Source of the DNA: Arcticimaribacter sp965277835
GTDB lineage: Bacteria; Bacteroidota; Bacteroidia; Flavobacteriales; Flavobacteriaceae
Assembly: GCA_965277835.1 (NCBI GenBank)
Contig: OZ255841.1
Span: 868,001-932,000, forward strand
DNA length: 64,000 nt
Direction of reading: 5' to 3'
The notes under the pieces were generated by a model that was not told the origin of the DNA, searched no databases, and saw only the letters and a program-made list of their open reading frames with translations. The first letter of the stretch is position 1. Each line of letters opens with the position of its first letter. The position numbers and the translations under genes were made by a program. Shown here piece by piece: positions 42,035 through 50,454 of this stretch.

Positions 42035-44296
42035 ATGATAGAAACAGGCGTTTATTGGACTGTAATAATTACCCTTTTGGGGGTAGCCTACCCTATACTC
42101 TTACAAGTAATAGCAAAAATTGACGAAATATATTCATCAAGTCTAGTTGTTGAATTATTTGACGAAGAGCCTCTAAAAAAACGATTTAAAAAACTACTAG
42201 TTATTTCACTTATAATTTCACTTATATGGTCATTAAAACTTAAGCCTATTAATGCATTATCAAAGCTAAGCTACTTGCTTGACAATTCTGCGGTAATACT
42301 ATTAATCATTTCCTCTATATCCCTTGTTATATCATTTATATTATTAGTCAATAAAATTATTACATATTATATACCCTCTAAATTTGTTAAATATCTAATC
42401 AAAAAACATAGAGAAAAATTAGAAAAAAACAAGAAAGACAATGAATTAAAATACTTTAAAGCTATTGGGGATGTTCTTTTATATTCTATTAACAGAAACA
42501 ATGCCTCCTTAACTAAAACTATTTCTAACGAACTTTATACTGAGTTTAGAAAAATAAGAGATGATGCAGGAGAACAACCTATAGTTTATCCTATCGCTTA
42601 TTATGAATTAGTTTATACAATAATCAAAGAGCTCATATTATTAAATAATCAAAGATTTGCAAATATTCAAGTAAGAACTTTAGGAAGTGTTTTGTTGTTG
42701 GGTGAAGCGTTTAAGTTTAGGGTATCTGAAGACACATATAATTGGATGTGGCGTAATTTAATTTTAGCTATTCAAAACGAAAGAGACGATATGGTATTGG
42801 ACCATTGGGAAACAGCACATCAATTTATTTCATATAGCCGAATAACTGATATCATTGAACTAGAGTATGACCCTACTAATGAAGATATTAAAAACAAAGA
42901 AGTTGTAGATGAAAAAAGGAAGGGAAATCATAAAAGGTTCTTGGAGTTTCATTATGCACTAGGCGGCGTACTCCTATACAAAAAGCGCTATTCGTGTATT
43001 AAACAAATTTTTAGTTATACACAATCTCACCCTCCAAAATATGATTTACTCCCTGAGAATATGACTGAAATTTTTCAATTCTATAGTGAGTTTAGAAACC
43101 CATACAACACTAAATATATTTGGATATCCCACTTATATCCATTTCCAGACCCACGTGGAATAACATCTGATAGGATTATAAAGAAATGGATTTCATCTTA
43201 TTTCACCCTTCTTTTTTTAAGGCAATATTCAATAATTCAATACTACATACCTACCTTCCCAACTATTCCTAAATCTCAAAGCGAAATTAAAAGTTGGATT
43301 GATGCTATGGATTTCTTTGAAAAACTAGTTACCGAACATCTAAATAATAAAGAGCTATTATCTGCTACAAATTTGGATTTTATTACCCCAAAATGGTACA
43401 ATAAAAATAAAAAACAACACCCTATACACTTTATTAAAGAATTAAAGAAAAAGTTAGAAGAGGGATATGAACAAAACGCTAAAAAAGCATCAATCTCAGA
43501 AAATAAGGTAAAACAATTTGAGCAATCAACTAAAGATAAAATTGAAGAAACTGTAAATAATTTGTATGAAATAAAAAATAAAGAGCCTATTGAGGGGGAC
43601 ACTGATAAATCGTCTATTAGTGGTATTCGAACATTATATCAAAAAGATGCATTCTCGAAAAATAAAGAGATTCATTATGTAGATTTCAATTCATTTTTAG
43701 CTTCAGGTTTATCCGATTATATTAAATATGGTGTCAGAGAAATTTTTGATTTAAAGAAAACAAAAACATATTTACTTAAACAAGAAGACCTTTTCAGAGC
43801 AGTAGATAAATTGAAAATTAATAGCGATTATATTATTATTGCATTTCATACAGGTCTAGATTATTATGTAAATCAGTTAAAAGACCCTAAGTTGACCACA
43901 GAAAAATATGGCGATATTGATATTATCTATTTATCTAATACTACTGTGGTTAGCTATTCTCTTTACGTTATAAAAAAGTCAGACTTACCAAATATTTCAA
44001 CAAAAGAAATAGACGAAAAAGAAATTAAAGAGTATTCGTTAAAGAAAATTAGTGATGACTTTAATCTTTATGCCTCTATAATAGATTTGAATAAAGCATC
44101 GAAAGAAATATTAAATAAACATAGAGACGATAAAACAGAGGACGAGGCTCGTAAATATGTGTTAATGACTATTTCTATACTAATTGAAGTAAAATGGAAA
44201 AAGAATATTAATCTTGTTTGCTTAAAAGAATATTCTATGTATAGGCAAGATGGTTTACCAAATGACATTGAAGAGGTTAAAGCAATTGAAAAATAA
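42035..44296 (+). CDS. Unknown 753-residue protein with N-terminal membrane domain
   Basis: I do not recognise this family. Three hydrophobic segments occur at the N-terminus, near residues 6-27, 53-70 and 85-112. They are followed by a long soluble region that is rich in Lys, Glu, Ile and aromatic residues and predominantly helical, with a charged linker around 470-520. The C-terminal ~180 residues look more compact, with strands such as YIIIAFHTGLDYYVNQL and IDIIYLSNTTVVSYSLYVI, ending in a helical stretch. Codon use is very AT-rich. It stands alone between ffh and a monooxygenase-like gene, with no detectable partner. A membrane-anchored sensor or a single-gene defence protein is conceivable but unsupported. 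Confidence 0.75.
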   Translation: MIETGVYWTVIITLLGVAYPILLQVIAKIDEIYSSSLVVELFDEEPLKKRFKKLLVISLIISLIWSLKLKPINALSKLSYLLDNSAVILLIISSISLVISFILLVNKIITYYIPSKFVKYLIKKHREKLEKNKKDNELKYFKAIGDVLLYSINRNNASLTKTISNELYTEFRKIRDDAGEQPIVYPIAYYELVYTIIKELILLNNQRFANIQVRTLGSVLLLGEAFKFRVSEDTYNWMWRNLILAIQNERDDMVLDHWETAHQFISYSRITDIIELEYDPTNEDIKNKEVVDEKRKGNHKRFLEFHYALGGVLLYKKRYSCIKQIFSYTQSHPPKYDLLPENMTEIFQFYSEFRNPYNTKYIWISHLYPFPDPRGITSDRIIKKWISSYFTLLFLRQYSIIQYYIPTFPTIPKSQSEIKSWIDAMDFFEKLVTEHLNNKELLSATNLDFITPKWYNKNKKQHPIHFIKELKKKLEEGYEQNAKKASISENKVKQFEQSTKDKIEETVNNLYEIKNKEPIEGDTDKSSISGIRTLYQKDAFSKNKEIHYVDFNSFLASGLSDYIKYGVREIFDLKKTKTYLLKQEDLFRAVDKLKINSDYIIIAFHTGLDYYVNQLKDPKLTTEKYGDIDIIYLSNTTVVSYSLYVIKKSDLPNISTKEIDEKEIKEYSLKKISDDFNLYASIIDLNKASKEILNKHRDDKTEDEARKYVLMTISILIEVKWKKNINLVCLKEYSMYRQDGLPNDIEEVKAIEK

Positions 44297-44309
44297 AACA
44301 CCGATAAAA

Positions 44310-44606
44310 ATGACACCCGAAAAACTAACCATTGTAGCAAAAATATTAGTCAAGCCCGAAAAAAAGGAATTAGTAAAACGTGAATTACTAAAACTAATAG
44401 CACCTACAAGAGCCGAAAAAGGATGTATAAATTATGATTTGCACCAAGACAACGACGACGAAAATTTGTTTTTGTTCTACGAAAATTGGAAGAGCAGAGC
44501 GTTGTGGCAAGACCACATGAACAGTACACACATAGCCGACTATAAAAAAGCTACAGACGGAGCCGTAGAAGATTTTTGGCTAAATGAAATGACATTTGTT
44601 GGGTAA
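44310..44606 (+). CDS. ABM-domain (YgiN-like) putative monooxygenase
   Basis: A 98-residue dimeric alpha+beta barrel protein of the antibiotic-biosynthesis-monooxygenase (ABM) family, as YgiN. Landmarks are LTIVAKILVKPEKKE, the block PTRAEKGCINYDLHQDNDD, FLFYENWKSRALWQDHMNSTH and a C-terminal strand. The start is the ATG at 44310, 13 bp after the stop of the unknown membrane-protein gene. An upstream in-frame ATG at 44250 would overlap that gene. Family members act on quinones or related small molecules or are uncharacterised. It converges with the dioxygenase gene one base away. Confidence 0.85.
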   Translation: MTPEKLTIVAKILVKPEKKELVKRELLKLIAPTRAEKGCINYDLHQDNDDENLFLFYENWKSRALWQDHMNSTHIADYKKATDGAVEDFWLNEMTFVG

Positions 44607-44607
44607 C

Positions 44608-45324
44608 TTAAAACGCAACTTTTATAGTCTCTGTTAGGGTGTAACCATCGGTAACACTTCCTGTAACAGAGGTTGCTAGGCTTTCGTCTAAGCCTGTTCT
44701 AAAAACCCCATCGGCAGTATTAGACGTATCGAAATTACCTTTGTATTTACTGTTGGCATAAACCGCATTAGACACATTTTCTGGAAACGCCGTTTGGGTA
44801 ATAAGAAGCGATTCCCCTGTAGATTTTCTAATCTCAATATGCAAATGAGGTGCTCTGCCAGGGTACCACCCAGGGTATATACTTACGAATGAGGCTATGC
44901 CATCGTCTCCTGTCGTTTGTCGTCCTCTTAAAAAATGTTTGGCAGTAAAATCGCCCTCCAACTGACCCGAGTATTCCGAATAGTTCCCTTTTGCATCGCA
45001 ATGCCAAAGGTCAACCACAACCCCTTTTAAGGGTTGACAATTATTATTTGTGTTTTCAATTTTTAGGTTAACAACCAAAGGGACACCCTCCCTATCGCCG
45101 ATAATGTTTTCTCTAACAAGTTCAAATGGAGATTTTGTAAAGAAAGGCCCTGCCGTTGAAGCAGGAGAAACCGCACAATTAGGGTCTGGGGTTGGTGCAA
45201 TAACACCGCCTGAGTCGATAGTACTAGAGGTACTCTCTTTGCTACATGCAACAGCTATTGTAGGAAAAGCTATAATAGTTCCTAAACCCTTTGCACTTTT
45301 CTTTAAAAATTTTTTCCTGTCCAT
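44608..45324 (-). CDS. Exported intradiol ring-cleavage dioxygenase-like lipoprotein
   Basis: A 238-residue protein with the fold signature of protocatechuate/catechol intradiol dioxygenases. The non-haem Fe(III) ligands are visible as Tyr in GNYSEYSG, Tyr in GWYPGRAPHLHIEI and the two His of that block. The N-terminus (MDRKKFLKKSAKGLGTIIAF, then PTIAVACSKES) looks like a twin-basic export signal ending in a lipobox with Cys27. The protein is thus probably a periplasmic or surface lipoprotein. This is unusual for a ring-cleaving enzyme and there is no aromatic-degradation cluster nearby. Substrate unknown. It lies 79 bp downstream of argS. Confidence 0.85.
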   Translation of the reverse strand: MDRKKFLKKSAKGLGTIIAFPTIAVACSKESTSSTIDSGGVIAPTPDPNCAVSPASTAGPFFTKSPFELVRENIIGDREGVPLVVNLKIENTNNNCQPLKGVVVDLWHCDAKGNYSEYSGQLEGDFTAKHFLRGRQTTGDDGIASFVSIYPGWYPGRAPHLHIEIRKSTGESLLITQTAFPENVSNAVYANSKYKGNFDTSNTADGVFRTGLDESLATSVTGSVTDGYTLTETIKVAF

Positions 45325-45403
45325 AATTCAAAGTGATATATCAAATTTAGGGTTTCCTAAGCACCCTCCTAATTCTACACTCTATTTTAACACAGTTTTT
45401 AAA

Positions 45404-47185
45404 TTACATTCTATCAGGGACATCTATTCCCAATAAAGAGCAAGAATCTTTTAGCACTTTAGCCACTTGAGTTGAAAGCGTAACCCGCATATTCCGAAGC
45501 GTCTCATCCGTTTCCCCTAAAATAGAAACGCTTTGATAAAACGTGTTAAACAATTTTACGAGTTCATAAGTGTAATTGGCAATAATAGCAGGGCTATACG
45601 TTTTGGCTGCTTGTTGTATTGTATCTGGGTAGAGTAGCACATGTTTCATGATTTCTTTCTCCCTTAAATCTAAAGTAATATCGGTGCTTAACCCGTTGTT
45701 TTTGGAGTTTCCTTTTCTTAAAATAGATTGAATCCGAGCGTAGGTATATTGAATAAAAGGCCCTGTGTTTCCCGAAAAATCAATAGACGTTTTAGGGTTA
45801 AAAAGAATACGTTTTTTGGGGTCAACCTTTAAGATAAAATACTTGAGCGCACCCAAACCTATAGTATAATATAAACTTTCTTTTTCGCTGTCCGAAAGAC
45901 CTTCGAGCTTTCCTAAATCTTCAGCAATCTTTTGGGCAGTTTCTTTCATTTCAAGTATCAAATCATCCGCATCAACTACAATGCCTTCTCTACTTTTCAT
46001 TTTCCCTTGTGGTAAATCGACCATGCCATAACTCAAATGAAAAAGAGATTGTGCCCAACTATATCCTAGCTTTTTTAGTACCAAAAAAAGCACCTGAAAA
46101 TGATAATCTTGCTCATTCCCTACCGTATAAACCACCCCGTTCATCGTAGGGTTATCGCGATATCGTTGTAATGCCGTGCCAAAATCTTGAGAAATATAAA
46201 CCGCTGTTCCGTCCGAACGCAATAGTAATTTTTCGTCTAAGCCCTCTTCTGTTAAATCTACCCAAACAGAACCATCTTCTTTTTTATAAAATATCGAACG
46301 CGATAAGCCGTCTTCAATCAATTCTTTGCCTAATAAATATGTTTTGCTTTCATAATAATACGAGTCAAAATCCACTCCCATTGCTTTATAGGTTGCTTCG
46401 AAACCGTTATAAACCCAAGAGTTCATAGTTTCCCATAGCGCAACTACATCTGAGTCGCCAGCCTCCCAAAGCCTCAACATTTCTTGAGCTTTTAAAAATA
46501 ATGGTGCTTTAACCTTTGCTTCTGCCTCAGAAACCCCATCTGAAATCAAAGTCTCAATCTCGTTTTTATAATGTTTGTCAAACAAAACATAATAATTCCC
46601 TACCAGCTTATCGCCTTTTAGCCCGCTACTTTCTGGTGTTTCTCCTTTTCCAAATTCTTGCCAAGCAACCATCGATTTACAAATATGTATACCTCTGTCG
46701 TTTATAATTTGTGTCTTCACTACTTTCTTACCGCTTGCTTCCAAAATAGAAGACACAGAGTAGCCCAAAAAATTATTGCGAACATGCCCTAAATGTAGAG
46801 GCTTATTGGTGTTTGGAGACGAAAATTCTACTAAAACCGTTGGGCTGTTTTCAGTCAAAGGAATTCTCCCGTAATTTTCTTTCTCTTCAACATTCTTTAG
46901 CTTATCTATATAAAAAAAGTCGTCGATTTCTAAGTTCAAAAAGCCTTTTACTACATTGTAGTTTTTAACCCAATTTACACGCTCAACCAAAGCCTTGCCT
47001 AGTGTCTCTCCAATTTGAACAGGGTTTTGCCTAATGCTTTTTAACAGTCCAAACACAACTAAAGTAATGTCTCCTGCAAACTCTTTTCGAGTAGCCTGAA
47101 ACTCAAAGTCAGAATAACTAATATCGAAATTTTCTTTAACGATATCTTTTAAAATAGGTGTAAGCTCAGATGAGAGGAATGTCAT
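45404..47185 (-). CDS. argS: Arginyl-tRNA synthetase
   Basis: A 593-residue class I aminoacyl-tRNA synthetase charging tRNA-Arg. The N-terminal additional domain is followed by the ATP-site HIGH motif as PNTNKPLHLGHVRNN. The KMSKS equivalent is QGKMKSREG, the usual variant in this enzyme group. The C-terminal anticodon-binding helices include IIANYTYELVKLFNTFYQS and end LGIDVPDRM. Length and order are standard. The start ATG at 47185 follows a -7 box at 47203-47210. Confidence 0.98.
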   Translation of the reverse strand: MTFLSSELTPILKDIVKENFDISYSDFEFQATRKEFAGDITLVVFGLLKSIRQNPVQIGETLGKALVERVNWVKNYNVVKGFLNLEIDDFFYIDKLKNVEEKENYGRIPLTENSPTVLVEFSSPNTNKPLHLGHVRNNFLGYSVSSILEASGKKVVKTQIINDRGIHICKSMVAWQEFGKGETPESSGLKGDKLVGNYYVLFDKHYKNEIETLISDGVSEAEAKVKAPLFLKAQEMLRLWEAGDSDVVALWETMNSWVYNGFEATYKAMGVDFDSYYYESKTYLLGKELIEDGLSRSIFYKKEDGSVWVDLTEEGLDEKLLLRSDGTAVYISQDFGTALQRYRDNPTMNGVVYTVGNEQDYHFQVLFLVLKKLGYSWAQSLFHLSYGMVDLPQGKMKSREGIVVDADDLILEMKETAQKIAEDLGKLEGLSDSEKESLYYTIGLGALKYFILKVDPKKRILFNPKTSIDFSGNTGPFIQYTYARIQSILRKGNSKNNGLSTDITLDLREKEIMKHVLLYPDTIQQAAKTYSPAIIANYTYELVKLFNTFYQSVSILGETDETLRNMRVTLSTQVAKVLKDSCSLLGIDVPDRM

Positions 47186-47202
47186 AATTTAATTTTGGCA
47201 GA

Positions 47203-47210
47203 CAAATATA
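47203..47210 (-). promoter_or_regulatory. -7 box (TATATTTG) for argS
   Basis: TATATTTG on the minus strand fits the consensus TAnnTTTG and ends 17 nt before the argS ATG, the same spacing as at ffh. No convincing -33 TTG is found. Confidence 0.4.
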
Positions 47211-47267
47211 ATTATTATGTATAACTTAAATTTGATATATAACTATAATTGAACTTAGAGAACATCA

Positions 47268-47284
47268 ACACAGTGTTACTGTGT
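47268..47284. repeat. 7-bp inverted repeat between orphan antitoxin-like gene and argS
   Basis: ACACAGT and ACTGTGT flank a 3-nt loop, giving a 17-nt hairpin or operator-like element about 46 nt after the antitoxin-like stop. It is one of the few GC-containing palindromes in this stretch. It lacks a U-tract, so it is a weak terminator candidate. A protein-binding site upstream of the argS promoter is the alternative. Confidence 0.35.
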
Positions 47285-47330
47285 GGTAACCCTTAGAGGA
47301 AAAGCATCTTTTATTTATTAAAATAAAATA

Positions 47331-47537
47331 TCATCCAAACTCGCGTTCGGTTTCTATTGCTTCAAAAGCCTGATCTATAGGAATACGATCGCCTGTATCG
47401 TTCTTTTTTACAGTTCGATAGAGGCGAATATCTTCTAAATCTTCAAACTGTGCGATAAGTTGGTCGAACTCTTCTTGATGTAAAACCACCAGTTTCTTAC
47501 CAGAACTGTCTTCGATAAATTGCGGGTTCAATACCAT
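47331..47537 (-). CDS. Small antitoxin-like protein (orphan)
   Basis: A 68-residue acidic protein. The N-terminal strand-rich half (MVLNPQFIEDSSGKKLVVLH) with the QEEFDQLI helix and the acidic LEDLEDIRLYR segment resembles the DNA-binding half of Phd/YefM-type antitoxins. The C-terminal RIPIDQAFEAIETER would be the toxin-binding tail. The assignment rests on pattern, not on a clear motif. No toxin gene (RelE/ParE/Doc-like) is found on either side, so it is either an orphan, a remnant of a lost module, or acts with an unlinked partner. Confidence 0.6.
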   Translation of the reverse strand: MVLNPQFIEDSSGKKLVVLHQEEFDQLIAQFEDLEDIRLYRTVKKNDTGDRIPIDQAFEAIETEREFG

Positions 47538-47874
47538 TTTAAAATTCGTTTTTATTACCCATTATAAAGATAGTGTTTTTTGATTTAATATCTAATAATA
47601 TTAATATACTAGTCCACTAGGTAGGTTCAAGTTACAAGTGCAACATTAGGATATTAAATTACAATACTGATTTTCAGATATTTCAAAGTTAATTTTTTTT
47701 CTAGGTCTTCTATCATATTCTAATCAGAGAAAAATAAAACCGTATAAAAATATAGCATCGCTTTTTTTAAAAAAAATAAAAAGTTATCTTAGTCCCTAAT
47801 ACAACATATATTATTTCAACACTATAATTTATTAGTATATACTTTCAAGTTAAGAATTAATTATTTTTTAAAAA
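47538..47874. other. 337-bp AT-rich intergenic region
   Basis: No reading frame, RNA gene or strong hairpin is seen. It separates the divergent antitoxin-like gene and the Rieske-ThDP operon and should hold both promoters. I find no exact TAnnTTTG box for the plus-strand operon. The nearest candidate, TATACTTTC at about 47838, deviates at the final G. A short CTAG-tcca-CTAG element sits near 47610. Confidence 0.5.
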
Positions 47875-49824
47875 ATGGATAAAAAAATTGTTTGGCATAA
47901 GGTACTCTCTAACAGAAATGAATTGCCAGAAGGGCGCGTAAAAACGGTAACAGCAGATCATAAAGGCATTTGTTTAACACACTATAAAGGTAAAATTTCG
48001 GCACTTGACAATAGTTGCCCACACCAAGGAGGACCACTAGGCGAAGGCTCTATAGAGAATGGTTTATTAAGATGTCCTTGGCATGGTTGGGATTTTGATC
48101 CTTGTACTGGAAAACCACCGGGTGGATATGACGATGGTATAGATACGTTCCCTGTGAAAGAAGAAGAAAATGGTATTTATGTTGGTTTAGAAGAAGAAGA
48201 CGCACACGAAGATACTGTCTCTGATGTAATGATAGAAACAATGGTTAACTGGGGAGTTGATACTGTTTTTGGAATGGTTGGACACAGTAATTTAGCCGTT
48301 GCAGATGCAATGCGCAGACAAGAAAAAAAAGGAAAACTAAAATACTTTGGTATTCGCCATGAAGGAGCAGCATCGCTTGCTGCATCGGGTTATGCAAAAC
48401 TAACTGGCAAGCCTGCCGCTTGTTTTGGAATTGCGGGTCCTGGATCTACTAATATGTTTACAGGAATGTGGGATGCAAAAGTAGATAGAGCACCGCTTTT
48501 GGCTTTATCGGGGCAAGTAAATACACAAGTAGTAGGTACTGGAGCGTTTCAAGAAGTAGATTTGGTAAAAGCATTTGATAGTGTAGCTGAGTTTAACCAT
48601 GCAGTACACACAAACTCTAATCATAGCGAGTTAATGGCTTTAGCTGTTAAATACGCCCTTATTAAACGAGATGTTACACATTTAACATTCCCCGATGAGG
48701 TTGCGTTTTCAAAGAAACCAGAAAAACAAAAAGCACAAACTCCAGAAAATAGAATAACTCCTTTTACCATCTCTCCACCAAAAGAAATGGTTTCGGAAGC
48801 AGTAGATTTAATTAAAACCGCTAAAAGACCTGTTATAATAGTAGGTCATGGGGCTCGTTTTCAAATGAAGCATATTATTTCTTATGCAGAAAGCCTAAAC
48901 TGCCCAGTAGTTACTACGTTTAAAGGAAAAGGGTTAATTGCAGACCATCACGAGTTGGGTTGTGGCGTTTTGGGTCGTAGTGGAACACCTATCGCTTCTT
49001 GGTTTATGAACGAAAGCGATTTATTAATTGTCTTTGGAGCCTCGTTCTCAAATCATACTGGAATTACGCCGAAAAAACCAATTATTCAAGTAGATTTTGA
49101 TCCACTGGCTTTGAGCAAATTTCATAAAGTAGATGTTGCACTTTGGGGAGAAATTTCAGAAACATTAATTTTATTAGAATCTCAAACAAAAGGGAAAACA
49201 AATACTATTAATCAACGTGAAGAAATAGAAAAAAGATGGGCTTTTTGGAGAGAAGAAAAACAAAGTAGATTAACAGATACAAGTGCCAAAGGTCTAAGTT
49301 CAATTGCTGTATTCGATGCTATGAATAAAGTAATTCCAGATAACGCTGTGATTGCAGTAGATGTAGGAAACAACACCTATTCTTTTGGGCGTTATTTTGA
49401 GCCAAAAAACCAAGCTGTTTTAATGTCTGGTTATTTAGGGTCTATCGGGTTTGCACTCCCTGCCGCAATTGGAGCATGGGCAGCACAAGGGCACGAAAGA
49501 CCAATATGGTCGGTGTCTGGAGATGGTGGACTAGGACAATATTTGACTGAAATAACAACCTTAGTTAAGTATAATATGAATGTTAAACATATTGTATTAA
49601 ATAACTCTGAGTTAGGGAAAATATCAAAAGAACAAAAAAGTGCTGAAGTAGATGTTTGGCAAACGTCACTGAAAAATCCTAGTTTTGCTAATTTCGCAAA
49701 TGACTGTGGAGCGCTAGGCATTCGTGTAGAGTCTGTTGATGAACTAATCCCTGCTATGAAAAAAATTGAAGCCCACAATGGCCCTGCTTTATTAGAAGTG
49801 ATAACAGATTCTGCCCTAATATAA
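47875..49824 (+). CDS. Rieske [2Fe-2S] domain fused to a thiamine-diphosphate-dependent enzyme
   Basis: A 649-residue two-part protein. Residues 1-108 are a Rieske ferredoxin-type domain with Cys48-Pro-His50 and Cys67-Pro-Trp-His70. Residues about 112-649 form a complete ThDP enzyme of the pyruvate oxidase/acetolactate synthase type. The pyrimidine-domain has the activating glutamate in RHEGAAS (Glu163) and AGPGSTN, then a central domain with IIVGHGARF. The pyrophosphate domain carries GDGG at 549-552 and NN about 25 residues on. No signal peptide is present, so it is cytoplasmic. The reaction is probably decarboxylation of a 2-oxoacid with electrons leaving through the Rieske cluster, an inference from the fusion. 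First gene of a five-gene operon. Confidence 0.9.
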   Translation: MDKKIVWHKVLSNRNELPEGRVKTVTADHKGICLTHYKGKISALDNSCPHQGGPLGEGSIENGLLRCPWHGWDFDPCTGKPPGGYDDGIDTFPVKEEENGIYVGLEEEDAHEDTVSDVMIETMVNWGVDTVFGMVGHSNLAVADAMRRQEKKGKLKYFGIRHEGAASLAASGYAKLTGKPAACFGIAGPGSTNMFTGMWDAKVDRAPLLALSGQVNTQVVGTGAFQEVDLVKAFDSVAEFNHAVHTNSNHSELMALAVKYALIKRDVTHLTFPDEVAFSKKPEKQKAQTPENRITPFTISPPKEMVSEAVDLIKTAKRPVIIVGHGARFQMKHIISYAESLNCPVVTTFKGKGLIADHHELGCGVLGRSGTPIASWFMNESDLLIVFGASFSNHTGITPKKPIIQVDFDPLALSKFHKVDVALWGEISETLILLESQTKGKTNTINQREEIEKRWAFWREEKQSRLTDTSAKGLSSIAVFDAMNKVIPDNAVIAVDVGNNTYSFGRYFEPKNQAVLMSGYLGSIGFALPAAIGAWAAQGHERPIWSVSGDGGLGQYLTEITTLVKYNMNVKHIVLNNSELGKISKEQKSAEVDVWQTSLKNPSFANFANDCGALGIRVESVDELIPAMKKIEAHNGPALLEVITDSALI

Positions 49825-49849
49825 TCTTGTATTTAAGTCTTATAAAAGT

Positions 49850-50065
49850 ATGTTCTTAGCACAAAATATTGGAGTTATAATTCTTGTTTATTACGGAATA
49901 GGATTATTATTTGGCATTTATTTTCTATTAAAAGGAGCTAATAATGTTGACCCTTTGTTAGCTGGTAGCAAAAAAAAGGTGCGCTTCTTATTAGTTTTTG
50001 GGATTATTGCAACTTGGCCATTTTTTATTAGAAAAATGTTTCAATCAACAAAAAAACAACTATGA
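49850..50065 (+). CDS. Small two-helix membrane protein
   Basis: A 71-residue protein with two hydrophobic helices (about 6-28 and 46-62) joined by a polar loop with NNVDPLLAGSKKKV, and a basic tail QSTKKQL. I do not recognise a family. The hairpin shape suits a small subunit of a membrane redox complex. It begins 25 bp after the Rieske-ThDP gene and its stop overlaps the next start (ATGA at 50062-50065), so translation is coupled. Confidence 0.75.
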   Translation: MFLAQNIGVIILVYYGIGLLFGIYFLLKGANNVDPLLAGSKKKVRFLLVFGIIATWPFFIRKMFQSTKKQL

Positions 50066-50454
50066 CCTCTAGCCTACGAAAAGCTCATAAGTTTATTTGG
50101 ATTTTTATTACTATACTTTCCCCAGTCCCTTTATTCTTTATTCTTTTCAACTTAAATTTTAGCACTCCAAAAGAAAGCGTTAATAGAACGTTTCAATCTA
50201 AAGTTGAAAATACCTATACAAATTCTTTAATTGAAGTTCAACTCGACAATAAAACAGTAAATGTATTTGTAAAGGAAACTTTAAAATCGGCGGCTTCTTC
50301 AATTTATAGTTTAGATAACAATGGTAATAGGCTCGAAAATTTAGGGCAAATAACTTCCTCAGGGTTTTACTATTTTGAGGCAGAAAAACATCCTTCTGGG
50401 ATTATTATTTATGATGAAATAAAAAATATGGAAATCACAAAACTAATATTTTAA
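50062..50454 (+). CDS. Membrane-anchored protein of unknown function
   Basis: A 130-residue protein with one N-terminal transmembrane helix (about 11-31, FIWIFITILSPVPLFFILFN) and a roughly 95-residue domain that should face the periplasm, with predicted strands (LIEVQLDNKTVNVFV, IIIYDEIKNMEI) and no Cys or His cluster. No family recognised. It is sandwiched in the operon with 4-nt overlap on the left and a 1-nt TAATG overlap on the right. Such packing implies that it is a subunit or assembly factor of the same system. Confidence 0.75.
   Translation: MTSSLRKAHKFIWIFITILSPVPLFFILFNLNFSTPKESVNRTFQSKVENTYTNSLIEVQLDNKTVNVFVKETLKSAASSIYSLDNNGNRLENLGQITSSGFYYFEAEKHPSGIIIYDEIKNMEITKLIF

Noticed and set aside
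47875..49824. Calling the ThDP protein acetolactate synthase (ilvB) or pyruvate oxidase (poxB)
   Set aside because: The fold is the same, but the Rieske fusion and the operon partners differ from both. No ilv genes are adjacent, and the sequence alone does not settle the substrate.
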